DNA of 64,000 nt from Hyphomicrobiales bacterium (GTDB lineage Bacteria; Pseudomonadota; Alphaproteobacteria; Rhizobiales; Rhizobiaceae): positions 930,001 through 994,000 of the forward strand of contig UBYA01000011.1 in NCBI GenBank assembly GCA_900469615.1. Reading direction: 5' to 3'. The notes under the pieces were generated by a model. That model worked only from the letters and a program-made list of their open reading frames with translations, made no database searches and was not told the DNA's origin. Position 1 is the stretch's first letter; every line of letters starts with the position of its first letter. Both the position numbers and the translations under genes were made by a program. This document shows, piece after piece, positions 17,295-25,862 of the stretch.

Positions 17295-18343
17295 TGCGGA
17301 CCGGGGAGGAGGCTCGCAGCAGCGATAAGGAAGGCAAGGGAGGTATTGTCTGCGCGGGAAACTTCATCGTCGACCGCGTGCATACGCTGTCTTACTGGCC
17401 AGAGCAGGGTAATCTTGCCCATATCCTGCACCAGGACGTAGGCGTTGGCGGAGGGGCCGCCAATGTCGTTACCGATTTGGCTTCGCTCGGCTTTCCCGGA
17501 AAGCTCGCCGCGGCCGGCTGCGTCGGCGCGGATATCGACGGGGAGATCGTCAAGACACGCCTTCAGCGCGCCGGTATCGACATAGGCGGTCTGCAGGAGC
17601 TTTCCGATCGGGCGACGGCGCATACGCATGTGATGAATGTGCCGGGCCAGAACCGTACCTTCTTCTATCACGGCGGCGCCAATGACGCGTTGACGGACAG
17701 GCTCATCTCCCCTGCGATCTTTGCGGACGCCGGCTATCGCCTGTTCTATCTCGGCTATCTGATGTTGCTGCCGGGTCTCGACACGCTCGATGCCGAGGGT
17801 CGATCCGGGGCGTCGCGGCTGCTGGAAGCTGCGCGCAATGCCGGTCTCGTCACCTGCGTCGATTTTGTCTCAAGCACCGATCCCGAGTTTGCCACCAAGG
17901 TCGGTGCGGCCCTGCCATACTGCGATTTCCTCATCATCAACGAACTGGAGGCGGGGCGGGCAACCGGCCTCACCGTGCGGGATGCCAAGGGCGAGTTGGA
18001 CGTGCCGGCCCTTCTGGCGGCGGGCGGCAGGTTGCTTTCGGCGGGTGTCGCCCGCGGCGCGATCATTCATGCCCCCGAAACCTGCTTCTGGTTTGCGCCT
18101 GGAGCTCAGCCTGTTGTTTCAGGTTCCCCGCAAGTGGACCCGGCTGACATCGTCAGTACGGTCGGCGCTGGCGATGCCTTCTGCGCCGCGGTGCTCTATG
18201 GCCTGCATGAGAGCTGGCCTGTTGCGCGCATCTGCGCCGTGGCCCATGCCGCCGCCGCCCGTTGCCTGGGAGGGGCGACGGCGACGGATGGTATCCCCGA
18301 CATGGCGACGCTTCTGAAGGATATGGCGCCGGCATGCGCATAG
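17294..18343 (+). CDS. PfkB-family carbohydrate kinase
   Basis: This ribokinase-type sugar kinase has about 349 residues. CAGNFIVDRVHTL opens the fold, GVGGGAANVVTDLASLG is the substrate-side glycine motif, and VSTVGAGDAFCAAVLYGLHE holds the anion hole and catalytic Asp. The ATG at 17294 overlaps the isomerase stop (TGATG); an earlier in-frame start is less likely. It probably phosphorylates the ketose made by the isomerase so the aldolase can cleave it. Confidence 0.87.
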   Translation: MRTGEEARSSDKEGKGGIVCAGNFIVDRVHTLSYWPEQGNLAHILHQDVGVGGGAANVVTDLASLGFPGKLAAAGCVGADIDGEIVKTRLQRAGIDIGGLQELSDRATAHTHVMNVPGQNRTFFYHGGANDALTDRLISPAIFADAGYRLFYLGYLMLLPGLDTLDAEGRSGASRLLEAARNAGLVTCVDFVSSTDPEFATKVGAALPYCDFLIINELEAGRATGLTVRDAKGELDVPALLAAGGRLLSAGVARGAIIHAPETCFWFAPGAQPVVSGSPQVDPADIVSTVGAGDAFCAAVLYGLHESWPVARICAVAHAAAARCLGGATATDGIPDMATLLKDMAPACA

Positions 18344-18443
18344 CGCCCTGTTTCCGGGCGCATAGCGCGTCGCGGGATGCTATGGTGTGATGGGAGTTGC
18401 GCCGTGGCACCGACAAATTGAACCCTAAGCTCGGAGGAGGAGA

Positions 18444-19454
18444 ATGAGGGCAGTCCGTCTGGAATCGATCGCATCCATGGCGATGCGCGTGGTCGAAAAG
18501 CCGAATGCCGGGCCGGGAGAGATCATCGTCCGGGTTCTGGCCGCCGGCATCTGCGGGTCCGACCGGCACATGTACAAGGGTGAATATCCGACGGCGATCC
18601 CGGTGACTTTGGGACATGAGTTCTGTGGTCTCGTCGAGGAGGTGGGGGAAGGCGTTTCGTCATTTGTGGGTGGCGAGCTCGTCACGGTGGACCCGAACAT
18701 TGCTTGCGGTACATGCCCCGCCTGCCGGCGCGGACGGCCGAACCTGTGCGCCAATCTGGCGGCTATCGGCGTAACGCGCGATGGCGGCTTCGCCGACTAT
18801 GTGGCGATTCCGTGCGGCCAGGCTTTTGCGCTGCCTGCGGATCTCGATCCCGTCCATGGCGCCTTTTGCGAGCCGCTGGCCTGTTGCATTCATGCCATCG
18901 ACAAGGCGCAAATCCGCGCGGGCGACAGCGTTGCCATATTGGGTGGCGGTGTGATCGGCCTGCTCATGGTGCAACTGGCGCGCCTGGCGGGCGCTGGCCA
19001 GATCATTCTGATCACGAGGCAGCTGTCGCGGCGGGAAGCGGCTTTGCGGCTAGGGGCGACGCAGGCTCTCGATCCGACGGCGACAAATGCGGTTGCCGCT
19101 GTGCGGGATGCGACCGACGGGGGCGTGGATGTCGTCATCGAATGCGCAGGCGTTCCCGAGACGCTGCAGACCGGGATGCGGATGGCGCGGCGCGGCGGTG
19201 TCTTCGTGCTGTTCGGCGTGACGCCATCGGGTCTCGAAGTGCCCGTTCTGCCGTTCGATCTGCTTGTCAATGAAGTCGAGATCAGGCCGGCCTATCTCAA
19301 TCCCTTCACCCATTCCCGGGCTGCGGCCATGGTGGCGAGCGGGATTCTGGAGCTGGATTCGCTGGTGACAAGGACGATCGGCCTCGAGGAGGTTGCGAGC
19401 GTGGTCGGCAACGCGCCATCGGCCGGCGAAATCAAGGTTATCGTCAGGCCGTGA
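18444..19454 (+). CDS. Zinc-dependent alcohol/polyol dehydrogenase
   Basis: This medium-chain dehydrogenase has 336 residues. Catalytic-zinc motifs are AAGICGSDRHMYKGE and LGHEFCGLVEEVGEGV, structural-zinc cysteines lie in CGTCPACRRGRPNLC, and the NAD-binding glycines lie in VAILGGGVIGLLMVQLAR. The GGAGGAGG ribosome site is strong. It lies 100 nt after the kinase gene, so it may be a separate transcript or the operon's last gene. It could oxidise a polyol to the ketose used by the other enzymes. Confidence 0.88.
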   Translation: MRAVRLESIASMAMRVVEKPNAGPGEIIVRVLAAGICGSDRHMYKGEYPTAIPVTLGHEFCGLVEEVGEGVSSFVGGELVTVDPNIACGTCPACRRGRPNLCANLAAIGVTRDGGFADYVAIPCGQAFALPADLDPVHGAFCEPLACCIHAIDKAQIRAGDSVAILGGGVIGLLMVQLARLAGAGQIILITRQLSRREAALRLGATQALDPTATNAVAAVRDATDGGVDVVIECAGVPETLQTGMRMARRGGVFVLFGVTPSGLEVPVLPFDLLVNEVEIRPAYLNPFTHSRAAAMVASGILELDSLVTRTIGLEEVASVVGNAPSAGEIKVIVRP

Positions 19455-19478
19455 ATTTCGCCTCCGGGCCGTTGCCGT

Positions 19479-20558
19479 TCATGTGCGGACAGGACCGGTC
19501 GAGTCGCGCTCGATCAAGGTGACGGGCACTTTGACGACGGTGTCCTTTCCGGATTCACGGCCGGTCCGCTGCCCTTCTATCAATGCCTCCAGCCGGCGGA
19601 CTGCCAGCGCGCCGACATCGCGGATGGGCTGCGCGACAGTCGTCAGCCGCGGAAAGACATAGGCCGCCTCCGGCAGGTCGTCGAAGCCGATGACCGAATA
19701 GTCGCGGGGTACGGAAAAGCCGCGATCCTGAACGGCATGGATTGCGGCAATCGCCGAAATATCGGTCGTGCCGATGATTGCCGTCACCTCGGGCCGGGAG
19801 GCCACCAGCTTCCTGGCAAGCGGATAGGTGGCCGCAAAGCTGTGCTCCTCGGCCATGCTGACGGCGGCGGGCGCGAGACCGCTCTCTGCCATCTCCATGG
19901 CGATGCCCTGAAGGCGAAGCTGAACGGGCTGGCTGTGGGCGGGCGCGCCGACGATGCCGATCACACGGTGGCCGAGCCCGATCAGATGACGCGCCATCAG
20001 CCGTCCGCCTCCTTGATGATCGGCCATGACGGCGTCATTTGCGATGCCGGCAAGTTCACGGTCGATGGCGACGATGGGGATATGCGCCTCGCGCAAAGCC
20101 TCGAAATGCGCGGTGTTGCCGAAGGCGCTTGCCACGATGACGCCGTCGACGCGCTGCGAGAGCAGCATGGAGATATAACGCGCCTCGTGATCCATGTTTT
20201 CGGCGGTGCTGCAGATCAGCGTCTGATAGCCGCGGCCGAACAGTTCCTGCTCGATGGCATGGGCAAGGATGCCGAAAAATGGCACGTCGATCGACGGCAG
20301 CATCAGCCCGATCATCCGGCTCGGCGCCCCCCGCAACATGCGAGCGCCCTTGCTCGGCGTGTAGTTGAGCGTGCGGATGGCGGCTTCCACGCGCTCGCGA
20401 AGCTCCGGAGAGGCATAGCCGCTGTTATTGAGAACGCGCGAGACCGAGGAGACCGACGTTCCCGCAAGCTTGGCGATATGTCTGATGCTGGGTGTCACTT
20501 GCTCGCGTTTCTTTCTGGCGGTCGGATCGTCACGAGGCGAAGTGTGAGGCACGATCAT
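19479..20558 (-). CDS. LacI-family regulator of the sugar/polyol operon
   Basis: The helix-turn-helix SIRHIAKLAGTSVSSVSRVLNNSGY lies near the N-terminus, followed by a ligand-binding domain (IGLMLPSIDVPFFGILAHAIEQELF...). The start is uncertain: the ATG at 20558 is used here, but a TTG/ATG pair at 20597/20594 is also in frame. It converges with the catabolic operon and is the natural partner for the palindrome at 14590-14607. Confidence 0.88.
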   Translation of the reverse strand: MIVPHTSPRDDPTARKKREQVTPSIRHIAKLAGTSVSSVSRVLNNSGYASPELRERVEAAIRTLNYTPSKGARMLRGAPSRMIGLMLPSIDVPFFGILAHAIEQELFGRGYQTLICSTAENMDHEARYISMLLSQRVDGVIVASAFGNTAHFEALREAHIPIVAIDRELAGIANDAVMADHQGGGRLMARHLIGLGHRVIGIVGAPAHSQPVQLRLQGIAMEMAESGLAPAAVSMAEEHSFAATYPLARKLVASRPEVTAIIGTTDISAIAAIHAVQDRGFSVPRDYSVIGFDDLPEAAYVFPRLTTVAQPIRDVGALAVRRLEALIEGQRTGRESGKDTVVKVPVTLIERDSTGPVRT

Positions 20559-20597
20559 CTCGTTGCGGACTAAATCATCGGCGCGACGCGGCATCAA

Positions 20598-20958
20598 GCG
20601 TCGGCGCGGTCATTTATATCCTGCCATGGCTCTCGCGACCACCATGGCCTGCCGCGCATCGCATCCCCGTTCGTCTTCGTTGCGCTGCGTCTTTGACGTC
20701 GTTCATGTGCCGATCCGCACCCCGGATAAAGCATGAGAAACCAGCCGGCCGGCGACGTTCACCCACCCTGGCATTTATAAGATTTTTATATCTTCCGCTT
20801 TCCCGCCGTCTCGAACCTTAATGCGGTTCGGTCGCATATTGCGTGCGGAAGATGCATCCCAAGGGCTCTTCCTCGGTGGCAGGAAAAAGAGGCGCTTCCA
20901 GCAAGGGCGCTCTCCATCGTTTCTGCATTCAACAATAACAATCAAGGAATCGCGATCG
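20598..20958 (+). promoter_or_regulatory. kdp promoter region with a candidate KdpE site
   Basis: No gene is seen in these 360 bp. TTTATA at 20774-20779 and again at 20785-20790 form direct repeats exactly 11 bp apart within an AT-rich island, the geometry expected for an OmpR-family response regulator dimer. AAGAT...ATCTT also forms an inverted repeat here. KdpE is encoded downstream and is the obvious candidate. Confidence 0.45.
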
Positions 20959-21042
20959 ATGATGGACATCATTCTTGTCGGGATCGGCGTTTTATTCTTC
21001 CTCCTTTGCATCGCCTATACCAGGGCTTGCGACAGCCTCTAG
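20959..21042 (+). CDS. One-helix small membrane protein upstream of kdpF
   Basis: A 27-residue frame reads MMDIILVGIGVLFFLLCIAY then TRACDSL: a single transmembrane helix with a short polar tail. AAGGAA lies about 11 nt before the ATG. It ends 14 nt before kdpF. It resembles KdpF in size but lacks the YALIRPERF ending, so it is a separate peptide. I believe similar peptides precede kdpF in other bacteria but cannot confirm that here. Confidence 0.6.
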   Translation: MMDIILVGIGVLFFLLCIAYTRACDSL

Positions 21043-21056
21043 CCGGAGAGACGACA

Positions 21057-21146
21057 ATGCTTCTCGATTACGTTCTCGGTGGCGGCGTGACGCTCTTTCT
21101 CACCGTCTACTTGGTCTACGCTCTCATTCGTCCCGAGCGCTTCTGA
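21057..21146 (+). CDS. kdpF: Potassium-transporting ATPase subunit F
   Basis: This 29-residue hydrophobic peptide reads MLLDYVLGGGVTLFLTVYLV and ends YALIRPERF, the characteristic KdpF C-terminus. It stabilises the KdpABC complex in the membrane. CGGAGAG precedes the ATG. It lies 27 nt before kdpA. Confidence 0.9.
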   Translation: MLLDYVLGGGVTLFLTVYLVYALIRPERF

Positions 21147-21173
21147 CAGCGCTGGATAGGGAAAGTTACTTCC

Positions 21174-22877
21174 ATGACCTTCAACGGATGGCTTCAGATC
21201 CTCATTTACATCGGGATCCTTCTCCTGCTCGTCAAACCGCTCGGCGGCTACATGACGCGTGTCTTTACCGGCGAGCGCACCTTGCTTTCTTATGTCCTTC
21301 GCCCGGTGGAGCGGGGGCTCTATCGGCTGGCCGGAACGAATGAGCGCGAAGAGCAGCATTGGACGACCTATTCCGTCTCCATGCTGCTGTTCAGCCTTGC
21401 CGGCTTCCTCATTCTTTACGCGCTGCAGCGGCTGCAAGGCGGCCTGCCGTATAATCCGGCCGGCATGACGGCAGTTGGCCCGGAACTGTCCTTCAATACA
21501 GCAACGAGCTTCGTCACCAACACCAATTGGCAGAACTACGGCGGCGAAAGCACCATGTCCTATCTGGTGCAGATGGCCGGCCTGACGGTGCAGAACTTCG
21601 TGTCCGCCGCAACCGGCATTGCCATTGCCATTGCGCTGATCCGCGCCTTTGCGCGCGCCTCGGGCAAGGCGATCGGCAATTTCTGGGTCGATATGATCCG
21701 CGCGACGCTCTACGTGCTTTTGCCGATCTGCATTGTCCTGACGCTGGCTTTCGTCTATCTCGGCGTGCCGCAGACGCTCGGCCCTTACGTCGATGCGACG
21801 ACGCTCGAAGGCGCGCAGCAGACGATTGCCGTCGGTCCCGTTGCCTCGCAGCTTGCCATAAAGATGCTGGGTACGAACGGCGGCGGCTTTTTCAATGCCA
21901 ACTCCGCGCATCCCTTCGAAAACCCCGATGCCATCTCCAATCTCCTGCAGATGCTGGCGATCTTCGTCATCGGAGCGGCGCTTACCAACGTCTTCGGCCG
22001 CATGGTCGGCAGCCAGCGTCAGGGCTGGGCTATTCTGGCGGCGATGGGCACCCTGTTCATCGCGGGCGTGATCGTGACCTATTGGGCCGAAGCAGCCGGC
22101 AACCCGCTGATCCATGCGCTCGGCATCCAGGGCAGCAATATGGAAGGCAAGGAAGTCCGCTTCGGCATCGCGGCCTCCTCGCTGTTCGCCGTCATCACCA
22201 CGGCGGCGTCCTGCGGCGCGGTCAACGGCATGCTCGACAGCTTCACCGCAATCGGCGGCCTGATCCCCCTCATCAACCTGCAGCTCGGCGAAGTCATCGT
22301 CGGCGGCGTCGGCGCAGGCTTCTACGGCATATTGATGTTCGTCATCATCGCCATCTTCGTCGCGGGCCTCATGGTCGGCCGCACGCCGGAATATCTCGGC
22401 AAGAAGATCGAGGCCAAGGAAGTGAAGATGGCCATGCTTGCCGTGCTTTGCCTGCCTGCCGGCATGCTGATCTTTACTGCGATCTCCGCCGTGCTGCCCT
22501 TTGCCGTCGCTTCGGTCGCCAACGCGGGCCCGCACGGCTTTTCGGAAATCCTCTATGCCTACAGCTCGGCGGCCGCCAACAACGGTTCGGCCTTCGGCGG
22601 TCTGACCGGCAACACCAGCTGGTACAACATCACGCTCGGCCTCGTCATGCTCATCGGCCGCTTCCTGGTCATCGTTCCCGCGCTTGCGATTGCCGGCTCG
22701 CTGATCACCAAGAAAACGGTTCCCGCTTCCGCCGGCACCTTCCCGACGGACGGCCCGCTCTTCGTCGGCCTGCTCGTCGGCACGATCCTGATCGTCGGCG
22801 GCCTCACCTTCTTCCCGGCGCTGGCGCTCGGACCGATCGTCGAACATCTGTCGATGATCGCGGGCCAGACCTTTTAA
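21174..22877 (+). CDS. kdpA: Potassium-transporting ATPase potassium-binding subunit A
   Basis: This channel-like K+ translocating subunit has 567 residues and about ten transmembrane segments. Selectivity-filter regions are visible, for example TSFVTNTNWQNYGGE, MLGTNGGGFFNANSAHPFENP and AAANNGSAFGGL. It belongs to the high-affinity KdpFABC K+ pump used when external potassium is low. It is followed after 11 nt by a small membrane protein gene instead of directly by kdpB. Confidence 0.97.
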   Translation: MTFNGWLQILIYIGILLLLVKPLGGYMTRVFTGERTLLSYVLRPVERGLYRLAGTNEREEQHWTTYSVSMLLFSLAGFLILYALQRLQGGLPYNPAGMTAVGPELSFNTATSFVTNTNWQNYGGESTMSYLVQMAGLTVQNFVSAATGIAIAIALIRAFARASGKAIGNFWVDMIRATLYVLLPICIVLTLAFVYLGVPQTLGPYVDATTLEGAQQTIAVGPVASQLAIKMLGTNGGGFFNANSAHPFENPDAISNLLQMLAIFVIGAALTNVFGRMVGSQRQGWAILAAMGTLFIAGVIVTYWAEAAGNPLIHALGIQGSNMEGKEVRFGIAASSLFAVITTAASCGAVNGMLDSFTAIGGLIPLINLQLGEVIVGGVGAGFYGILMFVIIAIFVAGLMVGRTPEYLGKKIEAKEVKMAMLAVLCLPAGMLIFTAISAVLPFAVASVANAGPHGFSEILYAYSSAAANNGSAFGGLTGNTSWYNITLGLVMLIGRFLVIVPALAIAGSLITKKTVPASAGTFPTDGPLFVGLLVGTILIVGGLTFFPALALGPIVEHLSMIAGQTF

Positions 22878-22888
22878 GGAAGTGGACC

Positions 22889-23050
22889 ATGAGCCAACCG
22901 CTTCTGAGCAGGCTTAGAAAGATCATCGATCCGCGCCCCTTCGACAGGGGGCGTGGTCCGGCCGGAGCGGCCTGCGCGTCCGACGCCATTTTGCTGGCGA
23001 TGGTTGCCCTGTTTCTCGGCCTTGTCGTCTTCGGATTCCTAATCGGCTGA
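22889..23050 (+). CDS. Small single-helix membrane protein between kdpA and kdpB
   Basis: This 53-residue frame has a basic N-terminal part (RLRKIIDPRPFDRGRGPAG) and one C-terminal transmembrane helix (ILLAMVALFLGLVVFGFLIG). AAGGAAG lies upstream. It sits in the gap between kdpA (11 nt) and kdpB (47 nt). The standard Kdp system has no subunit here. It may be a rhizobial accessory peptide of the pump; function unknown. Confidence 0.6.
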   Translation: MSQPLLSRLRKIIDPRPFDRGRGPAGAACASDAILLAMVALFLGLVVFGFLIG

Positions 23051-23097
23051 TCGGCACGTTCCGATCCGATGTTTTCCTCTTCACGCTGGAGCCTCTT

Positions 23098-25185
23098 ATG
23101 AGCCAGTTAAAATCAGCGAGTATTCTGGATTCTCGCATCCTCGTTCCGGCGGTCGGCGCTGCTTTCAAGAAGCTGAACCCGCGCACGCTTGCCAAGAACC
23201 CCGTCATGTTCGTGGTCGCCGTCGTCTCGATGCTGACGACCGTCCTCTTCCTGCGCGATCTCGTCACGGGCGGCGGCAATCTCGGCTTTTCCCTGCAGAT
23301 CAATATCTGGCTGTGGTTCACGGTGCTGTTTGCCAATTTCGCCGAGGCCGTCGCCGAAGGCCGCGGCAAGGCGCAGGCGGACTCGCTGCGCAAATCGCGC
23401 ACCGAAACCCAGGCGAAGCTTCTGGCCGGCAACAGCCGCACCGACTACAGGATGGTGCCCGGCACCAGCCTGAAGGTCGGCGACGTCGTTCTTGTCGAAG
23501 CCGGCGACATCATTCCGTCGGACGGGGAAGTGATCGAAGGCGTGGCCTCCGTCAACGAAGCGGCGATTACCGGCGAATCAGCCCCCGTCATCCGTGAATC
23601 GGGCGGCGATCGCTCGGCCGTGACCGGCGGCACGCAGGTTCTCTCGGATGAAATCCGCGTGCGGATTACCGCCGCCGCCGGTTCGACCTTCATCGATCGC
23701 ATGATCGCGCTGGTGGAGGGCGCCGAACGGCAGAAGACGCCGAACGAAATCGCGCTCAATATCCTGCTTGCCGGCATGACGCTGATCTTCGTGCTGGCGA
23801 CCGTCACGATCCCGAGCTTTGCCGCCTATGCCGGCGGTTCGATCCAGACCGTGGTGCTGGTTGCTCTCTTCGTGACGCTGATCCCGACGACCATCGGCGC
23901 GCTGCTGTCGGCAATCGGTATTGCCGGCATGGACCGTCTGGTGCGCTTCAACGTGCTTGCCATGTCGGGCCGTGCCGTCGAGGCCGCTGGCGACGTCGAC
24001 ACGCTGCTGCTCGACAAGACCGGCACGATCACCCTCGGCAACCGCCAGGCGACCGCGTTCCGCCCGGTGCGGGGTATCAGCGAGCAGGATCTCGCCGATG
24101 CCGCCCAGCTTGCATCGCTTGCCGACGAAACGCCGGAGGGCCGCTCCATCGTCGTGCTCGCCAAGGAGAAATATGCGATCCGCGGCCGCGACATGACGAG
24201 CCTGAAGGCAACCTTCGTGCCTTTCACCGCCCAGACCCGCATGAGCGGCGTCGACCTCGAGGGCTCCTCGATCCGCAAGGGCGCCGTCGATGCCGTGGTG
24301 GCCCATGTCGAAGGCGCGGCCAACGGCAACGCGGAAGGGGCAGCCGTCATGTCCCGCACATCGAGCGAGATGCTGCGAGAGCTGCAGACCATCGCCGACG
24401 AGATCGCCAAGGCCGGCGGTACGCCGCTTGCCGTTGCCCGCGACGGCCGCCTGCTCGGCGTCATCCATCTCAAGGACATCGTCAAGGGCGGCATCCGCGA
24501 ACGCTTTTCCGAGCTGCGCCGCATGGGCATCCGCACGGTGATGATCACCGGCGACAATCCGCTGACGGCGGCAGCCATCGCCGCCGAAGCCGGTGTCGAT
24601 GACTTCCTCGCCCAGGCGACACCGGAAATGAAGCTGGCGCTGATGCGCCAGGAGCAGGCGCAGGGCAAGCTCGTCGCCATGTGCGGCGACGGCACGAACG
24701 ACGCCCCGGCGCTCGCCCAAGCTGATGTCGGCGTTGCCATGAACACCGGCACGGTCGCCGCGCGCGAGGCCGGCAACATGGTCGATCTCGACAGCGACCC
24801 GACGAAGCTGATCGAAATCGTCGAAATCGGCAAGCAGCTGCTGATGACCCGCGGCGCGCTGACGACCTTCTCCATCGCCAACGATATCGCCAAGTATTTC
24901 GCCATCATCCCGGCGATGTTCATTGCCTTCTATCCGCAGCTGAAGATGCTGAACATCATGGGTCTGGCGACGCCGCAGAGCGCCATCCTCTCGGCGATCA
25001 TCTTCAATGCGCTCATCATCGTCGCGCTGATCCCGCTATCGCTGAAGGGCGTCCGCTACCGGCCGATCGGCGCGGCCGCGCTGCTCAGCCGCAACCTGCT
25101 GATCTACGGCCTCGGCGGCATCATCGTTCCTTTCATCGGCATCAAGGCCATCGACCTGGCGATCACCGCCGTCGGCCTCGCCTGA
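23098..25185 (+). CDS. kdpB: Potassium-transporting ATPase ATP-binding subunit B
   Basis: P-type ATPase subunit of 695 residues. The phosphorylation motif DKTGT has its aspartate at residue 306. The actuator TGES motif (EAAITGESAPVI), the hinge GDGTNDAPALAQADVGVAMN and the PTTIGALLSAIGIAGMDRL membrane segment are all present. It couples ATP hydrolysis to K+ movement through KdpA. kdpC follows after 12 nt. Confidence 0.97.
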   Translation: MSQLKSASILDSRILVPAVGAAFKKLNPRTLAKNPVMFVVAVVSMLTTVLFLRDLVTGGGNLGFSLQINIWLWFTVLFANFAEAVAEGRGKAQADSLRKSRTETQAKLLAGNSRTDYRMVPGTSLKVGDVVLVEAGDIIPSDGEVIEGVASVNEAAITGESAPVIRESGGDRSAVTGGTQVLSDEIRVRITAAAGSTFIDRMIALVEGAERQKTPNEIALNILLAGMTLIFVLATVTIPSFAAYAGGSIQTVVLVALFVTLIPTTIGALLSAIGIAGMDRLVRFNVLAMSGRAVEAAGDVDTLLLDKTGTITLGNRQATAFRPVRGISEQDLADAAQLASLADETPEGRSIVVLAKEKYAIRGRDMTSLKATFVPFTAQTRMSGVDLEGSSIRKGAVDAVVAHVEGAANGNAEGAAVMSRTSSEMLRELQTIADEIAKAGGTPLAVARDGRLLGVIHLKDIVKGGIRERFSELRRMGIRTVMITGDNPLTAAAIAAEAGVDDFLAQATPEMKLALMRQEQAQGKLVAMCGDGTNDAPALAQADVGVAMNTGTVAAREAGNMVDLDSDPTKLIEIVEIGKQLLMTRGALTTFSIANDIAKYFAIIPAMFIAFYPQLKMLNIMGLATPQSAILSAIIFNALIIVALIPLSLKGVRYRPIGAAALLSRNLLIYGLGGIIVPFIGIKAIDLAITAVGLA

Positions 25186-25197
25186 GGAGTTTCTCTC

Positions 25198-25803
25198 ATG
25201 TTCAAACAAATCAGACCCGCAATCGTCATGATCGTCGCCACGACCGTCCTGACCGGTCTTGCCTATCCACTTGCCATGACAGGCGTCGCCCAGGCGCTCT
25301 TCCCTCATCAGGCGAACGGCAGCCTGGTGGAGAAGGACGGCAAGGTGATCGGCTCCAGCCTCATCGGCCAGAGCTTCACGAGCGACCGGTATTTCCACGG
25401 CCGTCCGTCGGCAACGACCGGAACGGATCCGAACGACGCAACCAAAACGGTTGCTGCGCCTTATAATGCGGTCAATTCCATGGGTTCGAACCTCGGCCCG
25501 ACCAATTCGAGCCTGATCGCCCGCATCAAGGGCGACGCCGCGACGCTGCAGGCGCAGAACCCGAACATGCCGGTTCCGATCGACATGGTCACGACGTCGG
25601 GCAGCGGTCTCGATCCGGACATCTCGCCCGATGACGCCTATTTTCAGGTTCCGCGTGTCGCCAAGGCCCGCAACATGGATGAGGCCAAGGTTCGGGCGCT
25701 CGTCGACGCCGCCGTCGAGCCCAGGGAACTCGGCGTTCTGGGCGAGCCCGTGGTCAATGTGCTGGCATTGAACCAGGCACTCGATGCTTCTATGAGTCAA
25801 TAA
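25198..25803 (+). CDS. kdpC: Potassium-transporting ATPase subunit C
   Basis: This 201-residue protein has an N-terminal transmembrane helix (IRPAIVMIVATTVLTGLAYP) and a periplasmic domain with GSSLIGQSFTSDRYFHGRPSA, NLGPTNSSLI and VTTSGSGLDPDISPDDAYFQ, all family hallmarks. It aids ATP binding by KdpB in the KdpFABC complex. Confidence 0.96.
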   Translation: MFKQIRPAIVMIVATTVLTGLAYPLAMTGVAQALFPHQANGSLVEKDGKVIGSSLIGQSFTSDRYFHGRPSATTGTDPNDATKTVAAPYNAVNSMGSNLGPTNSSLIARIKGDAATLQAQNPNMPVPIDMVTTSGSGLDPDISPDDAYFQVPRVAKARNMDEAKVRALVDAAVEPRELGVLGEPVVNVLALNQALDASMSQ

Positions 25804-25862
25804 GTTGAAGGGGTTGAGGCGGCTGCCGCCGTCTCGGCCTTGCCAGGAAAGCCGATCCACCG

